Assembly: GCA_964650975.1 (NCBI GenBank)
Contig: CAZYWA010000280.1
Location: 1-9,921, forward strand
Reading direction: 5' to 3'
Length of the DNA stretch: 9,921 nt
DNA from: CAZYWA01 sp964650975 [NCBI: uncultured bacterium]
GTDB lineage: Bacteria > JADJOY01
Shown: positions 1-6,290 of the stretch, in pieces
Position numbering within the stretch: the first letter of the stretch is position 1
Layout of the letters: every line of letters begins with the position of its first letter
Program-made: the position numbers and the translations under genes
The notes under the pieces: generated by a model
Databases searched by the model: none
What the model was told of the DNA's origin: nothing
The model's input: only the letters and a program-made list of their open reading frames with translations

Positions 1-1203
1 GGCCGCGATCTCGGTACCGTAGCGGGTGGCCGGCAAGAGCGGGCCCTGGGTGTACTCGAGGTGAGTGCCGGACGAGATCGCGATCGAGAGCGCGTCCAGA
101 CCGGTCGCGCGCCACAGCTCGAAGCCGCCGAGCGCCGCGTCGGGATCAGGTAGCTCGGTGATGCGGCGGGGCAGGAAGTAGTCGTTGGTGAGGTTGAGCG
201 CGGGCGCCGTGGGACGTGTGGCGTAGGCGGGGTCGCAGGTGCCTTGCTCGGCGCTCGAGAAGTCGTCGCAGGTCGAGAGGTTGTCCCAGGCGACGGTGGC
301 GCGAATCGGCTGCCGCAGGAGCTCCGGATGTCCCTGGACGAACGACACCGCCGCGGCGCCGAGCGAGTGGCCCGCCGCGCCGACGTGCGCCGGATCGACG
401 AAGTCGTGCCACGGGTTGTAGGGCTCGGTGCCGGTGCCGTCCTGGAAGAACTCGTGGGGTGCGTCGGGAGTCGAGAGCAGGAAATTGTGCGCGTCGATGT
501 GGCCGCCGCCGAAGTTGGCGGATTGTTGCCACGGAAAACCCGGACACTGCGTGGCCTCGCGCAGGAAGGGCGGCGTGTCCTGCGGCTGGCTGGCGCCGTC
601 GCACCACACCGAGCCGTCGGTGTGATGGGCGTAGGTCTCCGATTCGCCCTGGCCTTGCACGTCGTACGTGAACGCCACGTAGCCGGCCTCGGCGAGGGTT
701 TGCGCGGCCCACCAGTACATGCGGGCGCTCGCCTGGATCGAGCCGTCGGTGATGACCACGGCGGGATGGAGCGCGGGGCGCTCGAAGAGATCGGGCGGGC
801 CCCACAGATCGCCGGTGAGCTTGGCGCCCCAGCGGTTGAGGAAGTAGACGCGCTGATGGACGCCGCCTTTCCAGCTCACCTCGTTTCGCCACGGCTCGCC
901 CAGGTTCACCAGCACCAGCCACTCCTCGAGGGTGATGCGCGGACGGTCGACGAACTGTGCCGCGTTCTCGCTGGCCCAGAAGTGCTGGAGGCGGTCGATC
1001 TCGGCGAACACCGCGGGGAAATAGCCAGCGGTGTCCTTCTGCTCGGTGATGCGGGCGCCCGCCAGGTGATAGCTCTCGTCGGATTTCGCGAGCCACGAGG
1101 GAGCGCCGACGGGCGGCTCGCTGGAAGCACTCGACCCGCCCCCGCACGCGGCCGCGAGCGCGATCGCGAGGAACAGCGCCGGCCGCGCGGAAGCGTGACC
1201 CAC
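1..1203 (-). CDS. Alpha/beta-hydrolase, putative lipoprotein (3'-truncated by window edge)
   Basis: About 401 residues are visible and the frame is still open at the left edge, so the C-terminus is missing. The chosen GTG start gives a short N-region, a hydrophobic stretch (residues 9-19) and Cys20 followed by a Gly/Ser-rich linker. This looks like a lipoprotein signal, although the lipobox (LAAAC) lacks the usual Leu at -3. The nucleophile elbow GHSLG lies at residues 278-282 (Ser280), after a strand ending AHVGAAG. The segment SSGTHLEY near residue 381 probably supplies the catalytic His. An earlier strand, YVAFTYDVQGQGES, is typical of large secreted alpha/beta hydrolases of the dienelactone-hydrolase/PAF-acetylhydrolase type. 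The frame stays open upstream to an ATG at 1311, which would bury the signal peptide, so GTG at 1203 is preferred although no clear Shine-Dalgarno is seen. It is probably a cell-envelope esterase or lipase; the substrate is unknown. Confidence 0.8.
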   Translation of the reverse strand, partial: MGHASARPALFLAIALAAACGGGSSASSEPPVGAPSWLAKSDESYHLAGARITEQKDTAGYFPAVFAEIDRLQHFWASENAAQFVDRPRITLEEWLVLVNLGEPWRNEVSWKGGVHQRVYFLNRWGAKLTGDLWGPPDLFERPALHPAVVITDGSIQASARMYWWAAQTLAEAGYVAFTYDVQGQGESETYAHHTDGSVWCDGASQPQDTPPFLREATQCPGFPWQQSANFGGGHIDAHNFLLSTPDAPHEFFQDGTGTEPYNPWHDFVDPAHVGAAGHSLGAAAVSFVQGHPELLRQPIRATVAWDNLSTCDDFSSAEQGTCDPAYATRPTAPALNLTNDYFLPRRITELPDPDAALGGFELWRATGLDALSIAISSGTHLEYTQGPLLPATRYGTEIAA

Positions 1204-1317
1204 CAGACGGAGTCGCTCGCGGAGGACGTGACCGAAGGTCGGTCGAGCTCGCGCCGTGTCTTGCCGGGCCCAGCCCGGTTGGCGAAGCTCGGCCGCGGGC
1301 TCACGCGTCATCTCACC

Positions 1318-1322
1318 GGAGG
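1318..1322 (+). promoter_or_regulatory. Ribosome binding site deciding the DoxX-like start
   Basis: GGAGG lies five bases before the ATG at 1328. It selects this start over the in-frame ATG at 1256, whose extension (Arg/Ser-rich, no hydrophobicity) does not look like protein. Confidence 0.7.
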
Positions 1323-1327
1323 CCTTC

Positions 1328-1771
1328 ATGCACGCATTCCTCGGCACCTCGCTGGCGATGGCGCAGTGCGCGTCGTGCGACGACGGCACACTGCACGTGA
1401 TCCAGATCTCGACCGCCGCGTTTCTGGGAATCCTGTTCCTTCAGTCCGGGTTCGACAAGGTCTTCGACTCGAAGGGAAACCTCGATTACCTGAAGAGCCA
1501 TTTCGAGAAATCGCCGCTCGCGCCGTTCGTGCCGCGGATGCTGGTGGTCATCACGCTGATCGAGGTCGCCGCCGGTGGGTTCTCGGGCCTGGGTGCCGTC
1601 GGCGCGCTCTTCGGACGCACCGGTCTCGCGTGGCTCGGCGCGCTGCTGGCGAACGTGGCGGTGGTGAGCCTCTTCTTCGGCCAGCGTCTCGCCAAGGACT
1701 ACGCGGGCGCCGCGGCCCTGGTGCCGTACTTCCTGCTCACCCTCGCGGCCCTCTGGATTCAGCACCTGTAG
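1328..1771 (+). CDS. DoxX-like small integral membrane protein
   Basis: The protein has 147 residues and four predicted membrane segments (about 24-41, 70-92, 98-117 and 126-144), the size and topology of the DoxX/DoxD-like family. The stretch ILFLQSGFDKVFD (residues 35-47) matches the family's first helix and following loop. DoxX-type proteins are inner-membrane proteins, linked in various bacteria to quinone or thiosulfate redox chemistry or to oxidative-stress complexes; most have no known function. A Cys-x-x-Cys pair (C14, C17; CASC) sits just before helix 1, outside the usual core, and may be a redox or metal site. The gene is divergent from the hydrolase and convergent with the methyltransferase, 32 bp from its end, so it is probably monocistronic. 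Assignment to the DoxX superfamily is fairly firm; the function is open. Confidence 0.78.
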   Translation: MHAFLGTSLAMAQCASCDDGTLHVIQISTAAFLGILFLQSGFDKVFDSKGNLDYLKSHFEKSPLAPFVPRMLVVITLIEVAAGGFSGLGAVGALFGRTGLAWLGALLANVAVVSLFFGQRLAKDYAGAAALVPYFLLTLAALWIQHL

Positions 1772-1803
1772 CAGCGGCCAGGTCCGCCTCCCTCCGCACC
1801 TCT

Positions 1804-2643
<840 letters not shown>

Positions 2644-2677
2644 GATTCCCGGTGGGCGCGTTGTCGCGCCGGATTTG

Positions 2678-2693
2678 GGGTGGGGCCCCACCC
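2678..2693. repeat. Perfect 16-bp GC palindrome
   Basis: GGGTGGGGCCCCACCC is a perfect palindrome with no spacer. It extends to about 22 bp with one mismatched pair (TTG...GAA flanks). It lies in the gap between tetR and the methyltransferase, about 35 bp before the latter's ATG. It could be an operator, or part of a transcription stop with the hairpin at 2714-2730. No function is demonstrated. Confidence 0.6.
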
Positions 2694-2713
2694 GAATTCA
2701 CTTCGGGCGGGGC

Positions 2714-2734
2714 GGGGCTTGGAAAGCCCCCGAG
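2714..2734 (-). terminator. Hairpin after tetR; copy 1 of a dispersed element
   Basis: GGGGCTT-GGA-AAGCCCC is a perfect 7-bp stem with a 3-base loop, eight bases beyond the tetR stop codon, followed on the plus strand by CGAG. No T-tract follows on either strand, so it is at best a non-canonical terminator. The core CTTGGAAAGCCCCC (2718-2731) recurs exactly at 4802-4815. Confidence 0.5.
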
Positions 2735-2738
2735 CAAC

Positions 2739-3434
2739 TCAGTCGGGGAGCAGCGGGATGGGAGGCGGGACTTCGCCGTCGCGGGCCATGGTCGCGAGGA
2801 AGATCCGCAGCATCGAGCCCTTGGCGCGCTCCAGGTCGGCGGGCGAGGTGGTGCCCTCGACGATCAGATGGAGCGCGATGCTCTCCATCGCGGCCACCAG
2901 GCCGCGGATCAAGAGCGGGTCGATGCGGCCGCGGTTGGCGCGCACCGCTTCCTCGTCGAGGATCGCGATCAGGGTGTCGATCACTTCCTGGCGGCGCGCG
3001 GCGAGCTTGGTGCCGGGGCGCGTGGCCTCGACGTAGAAGACGCGGTAGATCGAGCCTGCGGCGATCGGGATCTGCAAGTACGCGTCGACGCACCGCACGG
3101 CTTTCTCGAACGGCTCGGTGGCGGACGCCGCGGCGATGCGAATCGATTCCAGGAACATGAGTGACGCCACGTCGAAGAGCCGCTCGAACACGTCTTCCTT
3201 GCTGCGGTAGAGCCGGTAGAAGGTGCGCCGCGACACGCGCGCAGCGGTCAGGATGTCCTCGACGGTGGTGTCGGCGTGGCCCTTGCGTCCGAACGCGAGC
3301 GCCGCCCCCTGCAGGATCTCGGGGCCTGCGGAGAAATCGGCGGCCGGACGCCCGCGGCGTCGCGGACGCCGGCTCGCGGCACGTCCAGGCGTCGGGGCGG
3401 AGAGGGGCGGCCAGGCCGCTTGTGGCGAAGACAT
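2739..3434 (-). CDS. TetR/AcrR-family transcriptional regulator
   Basis: The protein has 231 residues from the ATG at 3434. An Arg-rich N-terminal arm (RRPRRRGRP, residues 22-30) precedes a TetR_N domain at about 38-86. The helix-turn-helix is TTVEDILTAARVSRRTFYRLY (about 56-76), followed by the conserved R-S-K-E-D-V-F segment. The C-terminal half is all-helical and resembles a ligand-binding or dimerisation domain of normal length. It diverges from the di-iron/SDR/LLM operon, the classic arrangement for a local repressor. The TGTATATT sequence at its own -10 is repeated in the palindrome over the operon promoter, which suggests control of both. An 11-residue longer form from a GTG at 3467 is open, but it would start upstream of the -10 box, so 3434 is chosen. 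The inducing ligand is probably the operon's lipophilic substrate, which is inference. Confidence 0.9.
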   Translation of the reverse strand: MSSPQAAWPPLSAPTPGRAASRRPRRRGRPAADFSAGPEILQGAALAFGRKGHADTTVEDILTAARVSRRTFYRLYRSKEDVFERLFDVASLMFLESIRIAAASATEPFEKAVRCVDAYLQIPIAAGSIYRVFYVEATRPGTKLAARRQEVIDTLIAILDEEAVRANRGRIDPLLIRGLVAAMESIALHLIVEGTTSPADLERAKGSMLRIFLATMARDGEVPPPIPLLPD

Positions 3435-3440
3435 GTCGAA

Positions 3441-3469
3441 AATATACAGTTGCGATGATTTACGCACAA
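3441..3469 (-). promoter_or_regulatory. Predicted tetR promoter (leaderless)
   Basis: On the minus strand, a weak -35 TTGTGC (3469-3464) and a good -10 TATATT (3446-3441) are separated by 17 bases. The expected start of transcription, seven bases past the -10, is the A of the tetR ATG at 3434. No Shine-Dalgarno is present, which fits a leaderless message. The segment is markedly AT-rich compared with its surroundings. Confidence 0.5.
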
Positions 3470-3635
3470 CGACGAGGATTCCACGCCGTGGGGCCGGTCA
3501 CCGCGGCCTCGTGGAAGCGCCGCCCCCCGAACGGCGACCAGAATCGCGCTGTGCGGGGCGGTAGCTTCCGCGCCGCCGCCGTGGCGCTGAAACTGGTCTA
3601 CCAGCGCGTTCCAAGGCGCACGCGGTGACTCGGAG

Positions 3636-3655
3636 GGACGCGGTCCCTCGCGTCC
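3636..3655. repeat. GC hairpin with GTCCCT loop
   Basis: GGACGCG-GTCCCT-CGCGTCC has a 7-bp stem and a 6-base loop. An alternative fold, GAGGGAC-GCG-GTCCCTC (3633-3649), uses the same bases. The core GCGGTCCCTCGCG recurs in the hairpin at 7497-7518. Confidence 0.55.
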
Positions 3656-3684
3656 GCGGCGGTCGATCGTGGTGAGACGCTCCC

Positions 3685-3704
3685 GGCTGCGAGGGCCCGC
3701 AGCC
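3685..3704. repeat. GC hairpin with AGGGCC loop
   Basis: GGCTGCG-AGGGCC-CGCAGCC has a 7-bp perfect stem. It lies about 70 bp upstream of the operon promoter. Its role is unknown; it could insulate the divergent promoters or be a remnant of a dispersed palindromic element. Confidence 0.55.
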
Positions 3705-3727
3705 CTCCGATCGGAGTTGCCGCCCGG

Positions 3728-3756
3728 TGAGCACTTGGTATACATAGATGTATATT
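3728..3756 (+). promoter_or_regulatory. Predicted promoter of the di-iron/SDR/LLM operon
   Basis: A -10 box TATATT (3751-3756), identical to that proposed for tetR, lies 17 bases after a poor -35 (TGAGCA, 3728-3733). The predicted start near 3763 leaves a leader of about 12 bases that contains the strong ribosome site. The -35 is weak, so a different sigma factor or an activator is possible. Confidence 0.4.
3739..3754. promoter_or_regulatory. Probable TetR operator palindrome
   Basis: TATACAT-AG-ATGTATA is a perfect 7-bp inverted repeat with a 2-bp spacer, in an otherwise GC-rich region. It overlaps the proposed -10 and spacer of the operon promoter. The size and symmetry are typical of TetR-family operators. 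Its right half (TGTATATT) is repeated on the minus strand at the tetR -10. It is very likely the target of the divergent TetR protein, though this is inferred from position only. Confidence 0.7.
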
Positions 3757-3763
3757 ATTGGGT

Positions 3764-3770
3764 GAGGTGA
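3764..3770 (+). promoter_or_regulatory. Strong ribosome binding site of the di-iron gene
   Basis: GAGGTGA matches the 16S anti-Shine-Dalgarno complement over seven bases and ends four bases before the ATG at 3775. Confidence 0.7.
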
Positions 3771-3774
3771 CGTC

Positions 3775-4665
3775 ATGGACCTCGATCTCGATCACATGCT
3801 GACACAGGTGCGGAAGGGTCAGTGGTCAGTCGAAGATTTCGACTGGCGGATGCCGCTCGCGGGTGCCGAGCGGCTCTCGGCGCGCGATCGCCGCGAGGCG
3901 GGTGTGGCGCTGCTCTTCACCGCCGGGCTCGAGCGTCAGGCGGCGCGCATCTTCCGGCTCGCGTCGCACTTCGCCGAGGACGAGCGGGTGCGCGAGATCT
4001 ACCGGCTCTTCCACGACGACGAGCGCCGCCACGCCGAGGCCGAGATCCGGCTCGCGCATCGCTACGGCGCCGAGTGGAACGATCTGCCCAAAGTGGCGCG
4101 CACGATCTTCAAGCAGATCTCCGCCGAGCTCGATCGCAACGATCGCGGCATCCACGAGTTCTCGGCCGCGACCATCGTGCTCTTCGAGCTGGCGCTCGAC
4201 GGCATCCTGATCCCCACGCTCAAGGACATGGCCAAGGATCCGGTGCAGGAGGCGGTGTTCCGGCGCATCGATCAGGACGAGGCGCGGCACCTCGCGATGG
4301 ACTACTGGCTACTCGACGCGAGGGGCCGATTCTTCCGGGAGCAGGGGCTCGAGCGCGGGGTCGAGACCCTCTTCGGCCGCCAGACGCCGTGGCGCCGCGT
4401 CCGGGGCCGCGCCGAGCTGGCGCTCAGCTTCGTGGGACTGTTGCTCGCGTTCGGCTCGATGAAGCTCGTGATCGGCCGGTTGCACCGCAAGTTCACCGAG
4501 CCCGAGACCATCCGCCGCTACGTGCAGCGCGTCGAGGCGGTCCCGCGCAAGGCGCCGGCGGCGCTCTCGCACCCGATCTACCGCTCCGGCCTCGCCGGGC
4601 AGCGCTACATCCTGAGCTTCGTGCTCGCCGCCGCGGGCCGCTCGCCCAAGGTCGCGCAGGCGTGA
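3775..4665 (+). CDS. Ferritin-like di-iron protein, probable oxygenase
   Basis: The protein has 296 residues and carries the full set of ligands for a carboxylate-bridged di-iron centre in a four-helix bundle: E53 (helix 1), E83-x-x-H86 (DERRH, helix 2), E138 (FELALDG, helix 3) and E169-x-x-H172 (DEARH, helix 4). This E / ExxH / E / ExxH order is shared by ferritin-like oxygenases such as AurF-type N-oxygenases, ribonucleotide reductase R2 and acyl desaturases. The length and genomic setting favour an oxygenase or desaturase over iron storage. After the bundle come a hydrophobic segment (about 213-235) and another near the C-terminus (278-288), so it may touch the membrane. It is the first gene after the TetR operator and has the best ribosome site in the window. 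The gap of 164 bp to the next gene contains a hairpin, so cotranscription is likely but could be attenuated. Substrate unknown. Confidence 0.82.
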   Translation: MDLDLDHMLTQVRKGQWSVEDFDWRMPLAGAERLSARDRREAGVALLFTAGLERQAARIFRLASHFAEDERVREIYRLFHDDERRHAEAEIRLAHRYGAEWNDLPKVARTIFKQISAELDRNDRGIHEFSAATIVLFELALDGILIPTLKDMAKDPVQEAVFRRIDQDEARHLAMDYWLLDARGRFFREQGLERGVETLFGRQTPWRRVRGRAELALSFVGLLLAFGSMKLVIGRLHRKFTEPETIRRYVQRVEAVPRKAPAALSHPIYRSGLAGQRYILSFVLAAAGRSPKVAQA

Positions 4666-4675
4666 GAGCTCATCG

Positions 4676-4694
4676 GCGGGGGACGAGCCCCCGC
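4676..4694 (+). terminator. GC hairpin after the di-iron gene
   Basis: GCGGGGG-ACGAG-CCCCCGC is a 7-bp all-GC stem starting ten bases after the stop codon, without a following T-run. It may cause partial termination or protect the 3' end of the first message, giving more di-iron protein than downstream enzymes. A second small hairpin (GCGCC-GCA-GGCGC, 4735-4747) follows. Confidence 0.45.
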
Positions 4695-4795
4695 GCTACG
4701 ATACCCAGCGCCGACGTATTGCCGAAAACAGCCCGCGCCGCAGGCGCGCGGCGAGCAAGGCGAGCTCCGCAAGACCGCGCCGAGACGTTCGGGTC

Positions 4796-4819
4796 GGGGG
4801 CCTTGGAAAGCCCCCCGAG
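4796..4819. repeat. Copy 2 of the CTTGGAAAGCCCCC hairpin element
   Basis: GGGGG-C-CTT-GGA-AAG-C-CCCCC folds as an 8-bp stem with one C/C mismatch and the same GGA loop as copy 1 (2714-2730), and is followed by the same CGAG. Both copies also follow a TTCGGG-G sequence. Here it sits in the leader of the SDR gene and runs into its ribosome site (GAGG, 4817-4820). Confidence 0.55.
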
Positions 4820-4829
4820 GAAGGGACGG

Positions 4830-6257
4830 ATGGGACGCATCGTTGCGGTGACCGGCGCCGCGGGAAATCTCGGGCGCCTGGTGGTCGATCGGTTGCTCGC
4901 CGCCGAGTCGGTGGAGCGAGTGCTCGCGCTCGACCGGCGCGAGATCGATCGGTCTCATCCGAAGCTCACGTCGGCCATCGGCGACGTGCGCGACCCGGCG
5001 CTCGACCAGAAGCTGGCCGGTGTCGACGCGGTGGTGCACCTGGCGTTCATCGTCGAGCGCGGTAGCCGCGACGAGAAGCTCACCGAGGAGGTGAACATCG
5101 GCGGCACCCGCAACGTGGCCGCCGCGGTGGCGAAAGCCGGCGTGAAGCAGCTGGTCTACGCGTCGAGCGTCGCGTCCTACGGATTTCGCGCCCAGAACGA
5201 CGGCGTCGAGATCACCGAGGAGGCACCGCTCCACGGCGACGAGGGCTTCTACTATCCGCGGCACAAGGCGATCACCGACCGGCTGCTCGCCGAGTTCGCC
5301 GACGCGCACCCGGACATCGCGGTGGCGCGCATGAGGCCCAGCATCTTCATCGGACCCAAGACCGATCCCGCGCGAGTCGCCGCGCTCAGGGCACCGCTTT
5401 TCTTCTATCCGTCCGGGACCGACCTGCCGGTGCAGGTCACTCACGAGGACGACGTGGCGGACGCTTTCGTGCTGGCGCTCGAGAAGGAGGCGCGCGGTGC
5501 CTTCAACGTGGCCGCCGGCGAGCCGCTGCCGTTCAGCCGCTGGGGCGCCGCGATGGGAAAGCCGCGGGTACGGCTGCCGGACCTCGCGGTGAAGGCTTTC
5601 GAGCTCGCTTATCGCCGCGGCATCGGCGACGTCGACCCGGCCTGGCTGCACGATACCTCCCGGCACGAGCTCATCGTGTCGTCGGCCAAGCTCAGGAGCG
5701 AGCTCGGCTGGGCGCCGCGCTTCGACTCGACCGGCGCCGTGCTGCGCGCGATCGCGCGCCGTCCCACGGCGGCGGCGGGAGCGGGCACGCGGGTGCTGTT
5801 CGGTGGGTTGGTCAGGACCACGCGACTGCTCGGTGGCATCCCGATCGCGAAGCGCGACAAGGCGGAGCTGCGCGGCGTCACCGGCACGCTCAATCTGGTG
5901 TTGACCGGCGATCACCCGAGCGAATGGCACGTGCGGATCGCGAATCAGACCATCGGTTTCCATCCGGGTCTCGACCCGGCGGCCGACGGTACCGCGATGC
6001 TGAAGGAGAGCGTCCTCTTCGACATGCTCTCCGGGAAGATCACGTTCATGCGCGCGCAGATGGCGGGCCGTGTCCGCTACCGGGGCGACGGCAACCTGTC
6101 GCTCTTCCTGGGCGCGATCATCGAGGGGTTTCGCCAGGCGCGCCACGCCAAGGGGCTGGTGGGTTTCCCGAGCCGCGCGTTCACCCGTTTCGTGCTGCGA
6201 AGGGGCGGAGTGAAGGTCGCGCCCGCCGCGCCGAAGGCCGAAGCGGCGAGCGCCTGA
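4830..6257 (+). CDS. Extended SDR (epimerase/3beta-HSD type) fused to a C-terminal SCP2 lipid-binding domain
   Basis: The protein has 475 residues in two domains. Residues 1-310 form an NAD(P)-dependent extended short-chain dehydrogenase: TGAAGNLG (8-15) is the GxxGxxG nucleotide loop, Asp35 at the end of strand 2 favours NAD, Ser112/Ser113 and Y142-P-R-H-K146 give the catalytic Ser/YxxxK set, and RPSIFIGP (169-176) is the conserved segment of the epimerase family. After a linker (about 311-345), residues 346-445 resemble an SCP2/sterol-carrier domain: WHVRIANQTIGFHPG, then an acidic and hydrophobic stretch, then MLSGKITFMRAQMAGRVRYRGD, matching the SCP2 LLxGK...AFMSGKLKxxGD pattern. SCP2 domains bind sterols, acyl chains and other lipids, so the enzyme probably oxidises or reduces a hydrophobic alcohol or ketone delivered by its own carrier domain. 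It precedes the LLM gene by 33 bp, so they are probably cotranscribed. Confidence 0.87.
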   Translation: MGRIVAVTGAAGNLGRLVVDRLLAAESVERVLALDRREIDRSHPKLTSAIGDVRDPALDQKLAGVDAVVHLAFIVERGSRDEKLTEEVNIGGTRNVAAAVAKAGVKQLVYASSVASYGFRAQNDGVEITEEAPLHGDEGFYYPRHKAITDRLLAEFADAHPDIAVARMRPSIFIGPKTDPARVAALRAPLFFYPSGTDLPVQVTHEDDVADAFVLALEKEARGAFNVAAGEPLPFSRWGAAMGKPRVRLPDLAVKAFELAYRRGIGDVDPAWLHDTSRHELIVSSAKLRSELGWAPRFDSTGAVLRAIARRPTAAAGAGTRVLFGGLVRTTRLLGGIPIAKRDKAELRGVTGTLNLVLTGDHPSEWHVRIANQTIGFHPGLDPAADGTAMLKESVLFDMLSGKITFMRAQMAGRVRYRGDGNLSLFLGAIIEGFRQARHAKGLVGFPSRAFTRFVLRRGGVKVAPAAPKAEAASA

Positions 6258-6290
6258 CGATCCGGGCGAGCCGAGAGACGAGGAGCACCG

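Larger units (their letters stand above)
3435..3774. other. 340-bp divergent regulatory region
   Basis: This is the gap between tetR and the di-iron gene. It holds the tetR promoter at one end, two GC hairpins in the middle (3636-3655 and 3685-3704), and the operator-like palindrome with the operon promoter at the other end. The open frames crossing it are Arg/Pro-rich without domain signatures and look like GC-driven shadows. I see no convincing small gene. Confidence 0.7.

Noticed and set aside
3435-3774. Small open frames in the divergent region (for example 3498-3776 minus)
   Set aside because: They run through hairpins and promoters, are Arg-rich, and none has a ribosome site or similarity that I recognise.
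3822-6257. 811-residue plus-strand frame that would extend the SDR-SCP2 protein upstream through the di-iron gene
   Set aside because: The upstream part is an out-of-frame shadow of the di-iron gene. The ATG at 4830 has a ribosome site and begins exactly at the Rossmann strand.
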